A DNA stretch of 53,070 nt from Anaerolinea thermolimosa (GCF_001050195.2 NZ_DF967966.1:193643-246712); one strand, 5' to 3'; shown: positions 42,621-51,439, counted from the stretch's first letter. Numbers and translations: made by a program. The notes: generated from the sequence alone by a model not told the origin.

Positions 42621-42654
42621 AAAAAAAACCGCCTTCGGGGCTTTCGGAAGGCGG
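42621..42654 (-). terminator. Intrinsic terminator of the ABC transporter operon
   Basis: On the minus strand CCGCCTTC pairs with GAAGGCGG across a 10-base loop, directly followed by eight T. It lies 25 bases after the permease stop and separates this operon from the GAF kinase gene. Confidence 0.92.
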
Positions 42655-42679
42655 CTTGCAAAAGTGTTAAGTGTTTCGA

Positions 42680-43858
42680 CTACTTGTTGAAGAGCACCTG
42701 TTCGCGGTAATACAGGCGAATGGCAATCAACGTGAGCAGAATCGCCAGAAGGAGGGTGGAAACGCTCACCAGCAGGAAATGCTGGGGGTTGTAGTTCTCG
42801 CCGCGCAAGATTTGGTTAATGAGGATCGACTGCCCGTACGTGGGCACGAGCATTTTCACCCCTTCGGACTTGATTGTGGTAAAGGAGAGAAACATCGAGG
42901 GCAGGCCGATGATCAAAGGCAAGAACCCCAGGTAAGTTTGAGCCTCTTTAAAACTGCGTGTGAAGGTTGCCACCAGCATCTGTAATGCAGAGGCGAGAAG
43001 CACCTCCGGGATGGCCAGCAGATAAATCCACGCCAGCGCCCGCCCATCCAGTACCATGGGGAAGCCAATATATTCTTCCACCGGGATAATCTGGAAACCC
43101 GCCCAGAAAAGCACCAGCACCACCGCCAGAGAAACATACGCAAAGGGCAGGGAAGCCAGCAATTTTCCCAGCACAAACTCCCAGCGCCGGGGGGGATTAA
43201 TCAGCAGGGGTTCAAGCGAGCCACGTTCACGCTCGCCAGCCGTGGAATCGATGATCACATACACGCCCCCGGCAAAGATGTTCAGGGTGATGAGGAAGGG
43301 CATCATATTGAGGAAGATCAACGCCTGGCTTTGCGGGGTGGCCACATCGCGCACGCCAATCGAAACCACCGAAAGCAGGGTTGAATCTACTCCGCGTGCC
43401 TGCAGGCGCAAGGCGGCCAGCAGTCTGTTATATTGCGTCAGCAAAATCTGCATCCGCTGGATGGATGCCGAGGCGGTAGAACGCGAACTGTCCAGCACCA
43501 GCTGAACCGGAGCTGGCTCGCCGCGGCGGAAGGCCTCGGGGTAGTCGGGAGAAATGATCAGAACCACCTCGGAATCTCCCTCGCGCACGCTGTTCACCGG
43601 ATCAGCCGGGGCGGGCAACACGTTAACATTATTTTGCTTTAAAAACTGGATCAACCCCGGGGCATACTCTGCCCCTGCAACCGGCAGGAGCAGGGGCTTT
43701 TCCTGCGGGTCCACATTAAGGATTCGCCCCATCACCACAATGAGCGCCAGCAGCAGGCCAGGAGTGAACAGAGACGAAAGAAACGAACTGGTCAGCGTAC
43801 GCCGATCGCGCAGGTTGTCCACCACTTCTTTGGAAAAGATAATCCATACGCGCTTCAT
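42680..43858 (-). CDS. ABC-2 type transporter permease, NatB-like
   Basis: 392 residues. One N-terminal membrane helix (about 23-42) is followed by a large extracytoplasmic region to about residue 175 and a C-terminal bundle of five or more helices containing NIFAGGVYVIIDSTAGERERGSLEPLL. The sequence ERERGSLEPLLxxP is the signature of the NatB/ABC-2 group. The start overlaps the ATPase stop by four bases (ATGA), and a strong terminator follows. Family members export sodium, antimicrobial compounds or unknown substrates. The nearby CPBP/hydrolase fusion gene belongs to the same operon. Confidence 0.9.
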   Translation of the reverse strand: MKRVWIIFSKEVVDNLRDRRTLTSSFLSSLFTPGLLLALIVVMGRILNVDPQEKPLLLPVAGAEYAPGLIQFLKQNNVNVLPAPADPVNSVREGDSEVVLIISPDYPEAFRRGEPAPVQLVLDSSRSTASASIQRMQILLTQYNRLLAALRLQARGVDSTLLSVVSIGVRDVATPQSQALIFLNMMPFLITLNIFAGGVYVIIDSTAGERERGSLEPLLINPPRRWEFVLGKLLASLPFAYVSLAVVLVLFWAGFQIIPVEEYIGFPMVLDGRALAWIYLLAIPEVLLASALQMLVATFTRSFKEAQTYLGFLPLIIGLPSMFLSFTTIKSEGVKMLVPTYGQSILINQILRGENYNPQHFLLVSVSTLLLAILLTLIAIRLYYREQVLFNK

Positions 43859-44589
43859 TTAATCAATCCTTCCTCACTGCCGATGGCGGCCACGAAAGCA
43901 TCTTCCAGGTTTTCTTTGCCGGTAACCTGGCGAATTTCATCCGGTGTGCCGCTGGCGGTGACCAGGCCGTTGGCAATGATCACAATCTGGTCACACAGTG
44001 CAGTTACTTCCTGCATGATGTGGCTGGAAAAGAGGACGCACTTTCCCTCTTCACGCAGTCTGCGGATAAACTCGCGCATGGAACGGGTGCTCATCACATC
44101 AAGTCCGTTGGTGGGTTCATCGAGAAGGACATTCTGCGGGTTGTGTGCAAGCGCCCTGGCAATACACACCTTAACGCGCTGCCCGCTGGAGAAGCCCTCG
44201 GCGCGGCGGTCGATGAAGTCCTGCATGTCGAGCAGCGCCGTGAGAGCCTCGATGCGCTCTTCGAGTGCGCGGCCTTCTAACCCATGCAACCGCCCGAAAT
44301 AGCGGATATTCTCCCGCGCTGTGAGCCGGGGATAAATGCCGTGCGAATCGGTCAGGGCGCCAATGCGCTGGCGCACCTCTTGCGACTGGCGCACAGCGTC
44401 AAAACCGTCCACCGTGACCGAACCCGCATCAGGCCGGAGAACGGTATAGATCATCCGCAGGGTGGTGGTCTTTCCGGCGCCATTGGGGCCAAGAATACCG
44501 GTGATCTGCCCATCGTGGGCCATAAAAGAGATGTCTTTCACCGCCTGCACCTTGCCAAACGATTTTTTTACATGCTGAACTGAGATCAT
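43855..44589 (-). CDS. ABC transporter ATP-binding protein, NatA-like
   Basis: 244 residues from the ATG at 44589 (MISVQHVKKSFGKV); a frame extending to 44739 overlaps the upstream gene and is not used. Walker A GPNGAGKTT, signature FSSGQRVKVCIARAL (F-S-S-G-Q rather than LSGGQ, frequent in NatA proteins), Walker B NVLLDEPTNGLD, and switch His in LFSSHIM. It starts 26 bases after the hydrolase fusion gene and overlaps the permease gene. It drives the NatB-like permease. Confidence 0.92.
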   Translation of the reverse strand: MISVQHVKKSFGKVQAVKDISFMAHDGQITGILGPNGAGKTTTLRMIYTVLRPDAGSVTVDGFDAVRQSQEVRQRIGALTDSHGIYPRLTARENIRYFGRLHGLEGRALEERIEALTALLDMQDFIDRRAEGFSSGQRVKVCIARALAHNPQNVLLDEPTNGLDVMSTRSMREFIRRLREEGKCVLFSSHIMQEVTALCDQIVIIANGLVTASGTPDEIRQVTGKENLEDAFVAAIGSEEGLIK

Positions 44590-44615
44590 GGATACCTCGA
44601 AAAGGAATGCCAGGG

Positions 44616-46973
44616 TCAGGGTTGTGGGCCCAGGGCGCTGACGAAAAAGGGCAGAGGGGCGGTGCGTTCCACACAACCCGCGTCGATTCCCTCCACGGAG
44701 GCTTTCTCGACGAGTTGCCGTACCAGACCGGGAACACACCCCACGTAGAAGTTTCCATGCCCCATCCCCGGGAGCACCACGTGCAGGCTGTCTGGCAGGT
44801 ATTTACGCGCCGCTTCACCATTTTCAGGCGGGGTGACGGGGTCGGCTTCGCCCGAAATCAACAGGGTGGGAATCTCCAGCGCAGGGAAGGCCTCATTCGC
44901 GTGCGCCTGTGGGTTCGACGGAAAGGCGCGACAAGCCGCCCGCCAGCTCCCGGTGACATCGTAGAAGAAATACTCCCCCGGTTCTCCCTCCGGTGGAAGG
45001 AGCGGCACATCCTCACTGCACAACACGGCAAAAAAGAGACCATCCTCGATGAGGGTATCGTTATCCTTAAGGACAAGCAGATATTGGGCCGCCAGTGGTT
45101 GCAGGTTCCCCTGCGCGGCGGTATGGATCAACCAGGGCAGTAACACTGCATAATCGCTGGAGTAAGTGATCAGCCGCACCATCGTACCCACGGCTTCGGC
45201 GCCCAGCGAGATGGTGGTGGCCTCGCCCGTGGTTGGGTGAGGAACACTGACCTGTGCCGGTGTCTGTTTTAATTGTTGAAGAAGTTGTTCCCATTCTTGT
45301 GAGAGTTTCGGGAAGGCTTCCCGGCATGCCGGGTCACCTGCACAGCGCGCAAAGATCAGATCCAGGGCGCGTTGTGCATCGTGACGGAGCGACTGGCCGA
45401 TGGCCCAGCCCGGCGGAACCACTCCATCCAGGATGGCGGTACGCACGTTCTGCGGGTAAAGGCGCATGTAGGTCAGCGCGGCGCGGGTGCCATACGAAAC
45501 CCCCAGCAGATTGATCTGCCCGTAGCCAAGGGCCTTTCGCACGGCTTCCAGGTCTTGCATGGCGATTTCGGTGGTATAGAACTGCGGGTCGCCCTGAAGC
45601 TCGTCCTCCACGCAGTGACGCATTTGCTGGTAAACCTCATCCGCAGAGGGCAGTCTTCCTCCGAGAGCTTCGTCTTCTGTCCCCGACGTGCAGTGCAGCG
45701 GGTTCGACTTGCCCGTCCCGCGCTGATCCACCAGCACCACGTCGCGCTTAAAGGTGACCCGGTCCAGCAGGGAGAGCATGGGCAGGAAAGCTTCCGTGGC
45801 GGCCTGGCCAGGCCCTCCAGCCAGCATGAACAGGGGGTCGGGGGCAGGGTTGCTGCTCTGCGCCTTCACCACCGCCACATTCAGCCGGATGGTACGCCTG
45901 TGCGGGTCGGCGGGGTTTTCGGGAACCTCCAGCTGGCCGCAGCGGGCCACCACCTGGGTGGAATGCCCCTTTGCACTCAGGAGGCAGTCTTCCAGGCGCA
46001 AAGGAGAACCAGCTTCAGGCGCGGCAGGGGTGGCTGCAGGGATGCAGGCAGTCAACAGCAGAAGTAAAACGGCGGCCGTTGGCCAGCGGAACTTACGCGC
46101 AAGCCGCCCGGCCAGAAGCAGATACACTGCTCCAGCCATCACAATGAGCACGAGATTAACCATGGGATTCAAATCCTCAATGATGAACAGGCTGGCCGAA
46201 GGCAGGGCAGAATCTCTCAGCCCGGCCACCAGGCCCGTATACAGGTTGTTCGCCAGGTGGAGGCCAAATGCCATCTCCAGCCCCTGGCTGTCGAGCGTTA
46301 CCCATCCCAGCAGTACCCCCATGAGAAAATATTGCGGCAGAGCATACTGCCCTCCCAGGGCGCTCACTTCAGGATTGGGCAGGTGCAGAAGGGCAAAGAT
46401 CAGTGCAGGGGCCAGAAGCGGCCACCAGACGTGCCGCGCCCGCACCCCAAAAACCTGGGTGAGGTAGCCGCGGAAGATCAATTCTTCTGCCGAGGTTTGC
46501 ACGGGCATCCACAGCAGTGCTACCCCCAGATAGGGCCAGAAGCGCCGCGCCTCAAAACTCCAGCGGTAATCGCCCGCGCCCAGCAAGGCCTGAACGCCAT
46601 CCACCGCCGCCGCCAGCAATACCCACACCCCGCCGGAAAGGAAAAACAACCGCCAGCGGAACGCCCCACCCGGTAGAAGCAGACTGCGAAACGAACGCCG
46701 ATGAAAGGCAGGAAGGGCGTATCCAAGGGTAAGCCAGGCCGCCCCGAACGGCGCCAGGGCGACTGTGAGAGCCAGCGGCAAAGGCGCCCGATTCAAAAGA
46801 TCAGTGGAAGGGTAAACCATGAGCAGCGGAGTCACCAGAAGGGCCGTGGCCACCGTGAGAGAGGCGAAGACGAGCAAAAGGGTGAGAACCACACGCCACC
46901 AGCGATGGTTCCCCGCGCGTGCCGCCTCGAAAAAAGGCCCTCTCAACAACCGTTGGAACGAATCGGGTTGCAC
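44616..46973 (-). CDS. Fusion of a CPBP intramembrane protease and a TAP-type serine hydrolase
   Basis: 785 residues; GTG start with GGAGG upstream. Residues 1-305 are a multi-spanning CPBP (CAAX-protease/Abi) domain with EELIFRGY (Glu163, Glu164, Arg168), His197 and HLANN (His239, Asn243). Residues 299-310 form a hydrophobic end with a lipobox-like LTAC (Cys310) and a T/P/A-rich linker, as at the start of a separate lipoprotein. Residues 330-785 are an alpha/beta hydrolase of the tripeptidyl/proline iminopeptidase type: LAGGPGQ (oxyanion), VDQRGTGKS, GVSYGT with nucleophile Ser493, GEADPVTPP with Asp, GMGHG with His. The hydrolase should face outside. It heads an operon with NatA/NatB-like genes; CPBP proteins often neighbour such transporters. 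Confidence 0.92.
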   Translation of the reverse strand: MQPDSFQRLLRGPFFEAARAGNHRWWRVVLTLLLVFASLTVATALLVTPLLMVYPSTDLLNRAPLPLALTVALAPFGAAWLTLGYALPAFHRRSFRSLLLPGGAFRWRLFFLSGGVWVLLAAAVDGVQALLGAGDYRWSFEARRFWPYLGVALLWMPVQTSAEELIFRGYLTQVFGVRARHVWWPLLAPALIFALLHLPNPEVSALGGQYALPQYFLMGVLLGWVTLDSQGLEMAFGLHLANNLYTGLVAGLRDSALPSASLFIIEDLNPMVNLVLIVMAGAVYLLLAGRLARKFRWPTAAVLLLLLTACIPAATPAAPEAGSPLRLEDCLLSAKGHSTQVVARCGQLEVPENPADPHRRTIRLNVAVVKAQSSNPAPDPLFMLAGGPGQAATEAFLPMLSLLDRVTFKRDVVLVDQRGTGKSNPLHCTSGTEDEALGGRLPSADEVYQQMRHCVEDELQGDPQFYTTEIAMQDLEAVRKALGYGQINLLGVSYGTRAALTYMRLYPQNVRTAILDGVVPPGWAIGQSLRHDAQRALDLIFARCAGDPACREAFPKLSQEWEQLLQQLKQTPAQVSVPHPTTGEATTISLGAEAVGTMVRLITYSSDYAVLLPWLIHTAAQGNLQPLAAQYLLVLKDNDTLIEDGLFFAVLCSEDVPLLPPEGEPGEYFFYDVTGSWRAACRAFPSNPQAHANEAFPALEIPTLLISGEADPVTPPENGEAARKYLPDSLHVVLPGMGHGNFYVGCVPGLVRQLVEKASVEGIDAGCVERTAPLPFFVSALGPQP

Positions 46974-47090
46974 CTCTTCCTCCCCGTATTGGTAAAGATA
47001 GAGCGATTCTAATCTGAATTTAATGCCTTCAGGATGGCTGCCCGATCACTTTGACCTTTTCTTGATCTTCCCCCTCAGGCGTTCCATCCC

Positions 47091-47705
47091 TCAGATGCCT
47101 GCGCGCAATTGTTGTACGGTTCGGGCCTCCAGGCTGAAGTGGAGAAAGTCGATCTCTATACCCGGCCCGGCGGGGCACTGCGCCACCAGCCCGACCCGGA
47201 TTGCCTCTGGCACAGGGAGCTGGAATACCCGCACCATCTTCCAGCTCTCGCCATCCAGGGCATAATGCATTCCAAACACATTCCCCACCCGGCAAAGTTG
47301 CAGCCAGAGATCGGGCGCAGTCAGGTTGGCGCCGTTGGCGTCATCCGAGAGGCCGTTGGTGACCACACTTACCGCGGCTGTCGTTCCCAGATCGGTTCGC
47401 TCATAGCACAACTTGCACCAGTGAGAAGGGTCGGCCCATGCCATCAATGCTCCGGCGTCCCAGGTGGTGGCCCAGGTTGGGCGAACATGCGCCCTGGCCA
47501 CGAAGTCTCCCTTTGCCATGCGCCAGAGATACGGCGCATCCTCTTTGACGTTAACCCCTGCCGGGTCGCGGAAGTAATCGACCTTTCCCGGAACACGAAC
47601 ACGCATTCCACCCCCGGGCAGGGCTTCCCAGTTGATGGGAGGATTCTCCCAGTGCAAGCCTCTGGCGACCAGGTTTTCTGGGGTCAGGTTTTCAAGCAGA
47701 TTCAT
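47091..47705 (-). CDS. DUF1349 (concanavalin-like beta-sandwich) protein
   Basis: 204 residues from the ATG at 47705, which has GGAGGA upstream; a TTG at 47723 is less likely. The sequence is a DUF1349-like jelly roll: FRDPAGVNVKEDAPYLWRMA, DAGALMAWADPSHWCKLCYE and VGLVAQCPAGPGIEIDFLHF are the typical strands (yeast regulation-of-enolase protein 1 belongs here). No signal peptide, so cytoplasmic. The biochemical role of the family is not established; a sugar-binding surface is possible. Last gene of a minus-strand cluster with nucleotidyltransferase and NTF2-like genes, 30 bases after the nucleotidyltransferase stop. Confidence 0.85.
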   Translation of the reverse strand: MNLLENLTPENLVARGLHWENPPINWEALPGGGMRVRVPGKVDYFRDPAGVNVKEDAPYLWRMAKGDFVARAHVRPTWATTWDAGALMAWADPSHWCKLCYERTDLGTTAAVSVVTNGLSDDANGANLTAPDLWLQLCRVGNVFGMHYALDGESWKMVRVFQLPVPEAIRVGLVAQCPAGPGIEIDFLHFSLEARTVQQLRAGI

Positions 47706-47735
47706 GATTGATTCCTCCTCCAAAAGATCGATGAT

Positions 47736-48272
47736 TCACAGTGTTCCCTTTTCCAACCTTCCATGAGGGCGTTGCCAGATGGTCAGGCAGGGGATCATCC
47801 GCTTCACCTGCACCCCGGCGTGTTCAACCCGCCCTCGAAAGCCCTTCTGGATCTTGTACAGTCCAAAGCAGTCTTCCCCGCCCAGCAGACAGGATGAGTC
47901 CTCCCAGGCGGTCAGGTCAAAGCACTTCAAGCCGCAGTCACGCACCTCGAACACTGCCGCCAGGTCGGCCTCCACCGCACCCTGCCAGTGATGGAGGGTG
48001 GTTTCGAGCACTTCCTGGAGCAGAGCGTCCATAGCCGCGGGCGGCAGTGACGCCGGAGGTTCGACGATCAGGCTCAGATCGAGATCTGAGTCGGGCCGGT
48101 ACCCGCCTGCCAGTCCGCGCGAACCATGCAGCACCACACGGTCAACGCAGGAATGCACGGTGAGGTGGGCGGCCTTTAGCAGGGCATGGGTTACCGGCAG
48201 GCAGGCGACCAGGAACGGGTTGAATTCCAGGATTTCTTCCACGGCAATCTCCTCAAAGGGTTGCCAGCTCAC
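47736..48272 (-). CDS. Small nucleotidyltransferase-domain protein
   Basis: 178 residues. The Pol-beta-type motif VVLHGSRGLAGGYRPDSDLD (about 46-65) carries the G-S-R and D-x-D elements; a third Asp may be in EADLAAVFEVRD. The helical remainder is short and rich in Cys (CGLKCFDL, DSSCLLGGEDCFGLYK). Size and form resemble minimal nucleotidyltransferases; no HEPN partner is found next to it. The ATG overlaps the NTF2-like stop by four bases. The acceptor substrate is unknown. Confidence 0.8.
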   Translation of the reverse strand: MSWQPFEEIAVEEILEFNPFLVACLPVTHALLKAAHLTVHSCVDRVVLHGSRGLAGGYRPDSDLDLSLIVEPPASLPPAAMDALLQEVLETTLHHWQGAVEADLAAVFEVRDCGLKCFDLTAWEDSSCLLGGEDCFGLYKIQKGFRGRVEHAGVQVKRMIPCLTIWQRPHGRLEKGTL

Positions 48273-48652
48273 CCTTTGACATAAGACAACTTCTCACAGA
48301 TCAAACCGTTTCGCACCCGGAAGATATCCACCCCGCGCACGTGCCCCGGCTTACCGGCGGCATCTTCCCAGAAATACACCCAGCGCATCACGCATCGTTC
48401 ACCGAGGCCGAAGATCTCTTCGATTTCGATGCGGGCGTGGGGTGAATCGGCGAAGAACTGTTCCCAGAAGCGGGTCACCGCTTCTTTTCCTGCGAAGGTA
48501 CTCCCATCCGGGGGCGGGGTTGTGTTTTCGAACACGGTATCGTCACTCGTGAATTGCATCATCCCGGGCACATCGTGCCGGTTGAAGGCCTCATGGAATG
48601 CCAGAACCACCCGCATGGCGGTTTCAAAGCGAGATAAACGGGCAGGGGACAT
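48269..48652 (-). CDS. NTF2-like/SnoaL-type protein
   Basis: 127 residues, a single cone-shaped NTF2-like domain: helical AFHEAFNRHDVPGMMQFTSD, then TTPPPDGSTFAGKEAVTRFW and the beta-strand series ending GVDIFRVRNGLICEKLSYVK. Such proteins act as small isomerases, hydrolases or just binding modules. AAGGAGGG precedes the ATG. It overlaps by four bases the next nucleotidyltransferase gene, so the two are translationally coupled. No catalytic residue can be named with confidence. Confidence 0.85.
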   Translation of the reverse strand: MSPARLSRFETAMRVVLAFHEAFNRHDVPGMMQFTSDDTVFENTTPPPDGSTFAGKEAVTRFWEQFFADSPHARIEIEEIFGLGERCVMRWVYFWEDAAGKPGHVRGVDIFRVRNGLICEKLSYVKG

Positions 48653-48733
48653 AAGAAAAACCCTCCTTAATCAGTAAAGAACATCGCCCCGGTGGGTTCC
48701 CCGGTTGTGGCTTGATGCAAAGGCCAGCGCCGA

Positions 48734-49600
48734 TCAATACTCCCGGGCATCGGGGGGCAGCTCCCGCACGCGGCGCAGATGGGCACTCACCCGGGCATCG
48801 TCATCCCGGGGGTAGTTGAACCCCCGGGCTTCTGCCACCTGCAGGGCCACCCTGCGGAACAGGTCGGTCATGGTGAACAGGGCCTCCCAGGTGCGTTCGT
48901 AACTGGCGTCTGTATAGGTGGCCAGGAGCATTTCCCACAGTTCCGGTTCCAGGTGGCGCTGAAAGTACTTGCCATCCTTCCCCGGGTTGACGGAAAACCC
49001 CGTGCGGATGCCAATATACCAGGTGAGCATTTTCATCAGCTGAGCGCGCACGTACACATCGAGCGCGTGCCTGGCATACAGAATTTCTCTGCGCCACAAT
49101 CCCTTGGCTACGTAGGGGCTTACCCACCAGAATTCGTTACAGCAATCGGCAAAGGCTTTGGCCGTGGGCGGTTGAGGAAGGTGTGTGCTTTCGTCGGGGG
49201 GTGGGAGCGATCCGATCAGCCCATCTTTATCCAGCAAAACCACACTCAGGCTGTCTGAAAGCACATCTGCCAGTTGCTCCAGGGGGTAAAGGCTCAAATC
49301 TATGCGGTTGCCATCGGTAAACTGCATCAGATAGGTAAAATGGCCGTCCCCTTCGGGCGGGGGGTCCTGCATGTCTTCGGGCATCTGGAAGATCATCAGC
49401 TCACCAAAGCGCCGAATCCAGGCCGGGTTTTTCCGGTAGGGGGCCACGTCCGTCACCAGGTACACCACATCAAAATCCTGAAAGAGGTCCCTCGGAGCAT
49501 GCGGGTTGACGCGAGAGCCGTTCATGATCACTGCCCGAATACGCTCATCACTTCTGGCCGTCTCAAGGATAAGATGGAGCATTTCCTGTTCACTGCGCAT
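48734..49600 (-). CDS. Aminoglycoside 6-adenylyltransferase-like protein (AadK/AadE family)
   Basis: 288 residues from the ATG at 49600, close to the 284 of Bacillus AadK. A frame extending to 49804 has no family similarity. Family features: MRSEQEMLHLILETARSDER at the start, AVIMNGSRVNP with the G-S-R motif, FQDFDVVYLV with the two Asp, and C-terminal GLWRREILYARHALD and GKYFQRHLEPELWE. Authentic members adenylylate streptomycin at the 6-position. As a chromosomal copy in an environmental bacterium its natural substrate is uncertain. It stands 81 bases upstream of the NTF2-like gene, in the same direction. Confidence 0.88.
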   Translation of the reverse strand: MRSEQEMLHLILETARSDERIRAVIMNGSRVNPHAPRDLFQDFDVVYLVTDVAPYRKNPAWIRRFGELMIFQMPEDMQDPPPEGDGHFTYLMQFTDGNRIDLSLYPLEQLADVLSDSLSVVLLDKDGLIGSLPPPDESTHLPQPPTAKAFADCCNEFWWVSPYVAKGLWRREILYARHALDVYVRAQLMKMLTWYIGIRTGFSVNPGKDGKYFQRHLEPELWEMLLATYTDASYERTWEALFTMTDLFRRVALQVAEARGFNYPRDDDARVSAHLRRVRELPPDAREY

Positions 49601-49756
49601 GGGAACTCCGTGGAATATGTACCTATAGCGTGGACAGACTTCCCCCTGAGAAAGCCATCCTTCGTCACAGGCGATCAATGGCGTTGCTGTCCGTTTCTGT
49701 ATCCGAGTATAGCACAACATCTGCGGTGCTGAAGGCTGCCGGAAAGCCCCCCTGCC

Positions 49757-49782
49757 TTTCAAATTTCTGGTATGATTTGAAA
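49757..49782 (+). promoter_or_regulatory. Extended -10 and overlapping inverted repeat upstream of rarD
   Basis: TGGTATGAT (49768-49776) is an extended -10 for the gene at 49808. A perfect 8-base inverted repeat, TTTCAAAT (49757-49764) and ATTTGAAA (49775-49782), spans it and would place a bound regulator over the polymerase site. Confidence 0.4.
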
Positions 49783-49807
49783 TTATTCTTTTTAAGAGAG
49801 CCAACCC

Positions 49808-50698
49808 ATGAACAAAGGCATTCTTTACGGCATCGCCGCCTACGCTATCTGGGGGGTCTTCCCGGTGTACTGGAAGTTCCTGCAGGGAGTGCCGGCCTTA
49901 CAGATCATGACCCACCGAATCGTGTGGTCATTCATCTTCGTTTCCATTCTGGTCAGCCTGCGCCATGGCTGGAAAGATATTTTCGGGCGTCTCACCCGGC
50001 GCATGGTGCTCCTCTATCTGCTGGCTGGCTGCCTGCTGGCGGTGAACTGGCTGGTGTATATTTACAGCGTCAACGCCGGGTTCATCGTAGAGTCGAGCCT
50101 GGGTTATTTCATCAATCCGCTGGTCAACGTCTTGCTGGGGGTGATCTTCCTGCGCGAACGCCTGCGACCGCTCCAATGGGTGCCGGTGGGGCTGGCCGGG
50201 GTTGGCGTGCTCTACCTGACGATCAGCTACGGACATTTGCCATGGATCGCCCTGGCCCTGGCCTTTTCTTTCGGTTTCTATGGGTTGTTGAAGAAGCTCG
50301 CTCCTCTTGGTTCACTGCCCGGCCTCACGGTGGAGACAGCCGTCATTTTCCTCCCTGCCCTGGGATACCTGCTCGCCATGGAATTCACCGGTAGCGGCTC
50401 GTTTGGCCACGTTGACCTGTTGCAAAATACCCTGCTGGTGCTTACTGGTGTGGTGACGGCTGTGCCGTTGCTTTTCTTTGCCGAAGGTGCCCGGCGCATC
50501 CCTCTGGCGATGATGGGCCTGCTCCAGTATCTTGCACCCACGCTTCAGTTTTTATTTGGCGTGCTGGTATACGGTGAGCCCTTTACTCCCCAGCGGATGG
50601 TGGGTTTCAGCATCATCTGGCTGGCGCTGTTGTTGTACTCTGTAGAAGGGCTGGTCGAGCACCGCCGCGCACTGCACGCCGCGCTGGCCGAAGGATGA
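49808..50698 (+). CDS. rarD: EamA-family permease RarD
   Basis: 296 residues with ten hydrophobic segments in two EamA repeats. The start MNKGILYGIAAYAIWGVFPV followed by YWKFL is the RarD hallmark, and HRIVWS, NWLVYIYSVNAGFIVESSLG and YFINPLVNVLLGVIFLRERL match the family closely. RarD proteins are drug/metabolite transporters; the substrate is not securely known, though chloramphenicol sensitivity gave the original name. The gene overlaps the DUF72 gene by four bases. Confidence 0.94.
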   Translation: MNKGILYGIAAYAIWGVFPVYWKFLQGVPALQIMTHRIVWSFIFVSILVSLRHGWKDIFGRLTRRMVLLYLLAGCLLAVNWLVYIYSVNAGFIVESSLGYFINPLVNVLLGVIFLRERLRPLQWVPVGLAGVGVLYLTISYGHLPWIALALAFSFGFYGLLKKLAPLGSLPGLTVETAVIFLPALGYLLAMEFTGSGSFGHVDLLQNTLLVLTGVVTAVPLLFFAEGARRIPLAMMGLLQYLAPTLQFLFGVLVYGEPFTPQRMVGFSIIWLALLLYSVEGLVEHRRALHAALAEG

Positions 50699-51423
50699 CT
50701 CGCGTTTTCACTGGCACTTCAGGATGGACGTACGATCACTGGAAGGGAGATTTCTACCCTGTCGGGCTGGGTAAAGCGCGTTGGTTTCCATATTATGCCA
50801 CTCGCTTCAACGCAGTTGAAATTAATGCCACGTTTTACCGCACCTTCTCTCCGGCCACCCTGGAGAAGTGGCGCAACCAGGCCCCGGAAGGCTTTCGCTA
50901 CGCGCTGAAAGCCCCCCGTTCTGCAACTCACGATCGCCTGCTTCTGGATTGTGAAGCCGAGTTGAGCGCTTTTGCCCGGCTGGGGATGATCCTCGGCGAG
51001 CACCTGGGGATGTTCCTGCTTCAGGTATCGCCGAAGACCCCCTGCGACCCGTCCCGTTTGCTTGCCGCCCTGAAGGCCTTTCCTGACCCCACCCGGGTGG
51101 CGGTGGAATTTCGCACCCCGGACTGGAACTGTCCGGAGGTGACCGGCCTGCTGGAGGCGCTGGGAGCGGCCTGGGTGAACGTGGACTCTCCCTCTGTGTC
51201 TCTTGGAAGCCAGTTGACCGGCCCACGTGCCTATCTGCGCCTGCACGGGCGTCAGCGATGGTATGCTTCGAACTACTCTGATGATGAACTGCGCCAGGTG
51301 GCCGCAACCGTGCGGGGGCTGTCTGAGCGCGGGGCTGAAGAGGTCTATATTTTCTTCAACAATGATGTGGGCGGGTATGCGCCACACAACGCGGCCCGGC
51401 TTCAACACTGGCTCAACGCATAA
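50695..51423 (+). CDS. DUF72 protein
   Basis: 242 residues, complete DUF72 TIM-barrel-like protein. Typical motifs are GTSGWTYDHWKGDFYP at the start, FNAVEINATFYRTFSPATLE, FRYALKAPRSATHDR and, at the end, AEEVYIFFNNDVGGYAPHNA. The family is widespread and structurally a barrel, but its reaction is not established. The ATG overlaps the rarD stop (ATGA), suggesting co-translation with the permease. The downstream gntK gene is convergent; only 16 bases separate their ends. Confidence 0.92.
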   Translation: MTRVFTGTSGWTYDHWKGDFYPVGLGKARWFPYYATRFNAVEINATFYRTFSPATLEKWRNQAPEGFRYALKAPRSATHDRLLLDCEAELSAFARLGMILGEHLGMFLLQVSPKTPCDPSRLLAALKAFPDPTRVAVEFRTPDWNCPEVTGLLEALGAAWVNVDSPSVSLGSQLTGPRAYLRLHGRQRWYASNYSDDELRQVAATVRGLSERGAEEVYIFFNNDVGGYAPHNAARLQHWLNA

Positions 51424-51439
51424 AAATTACCGCTCTTCC

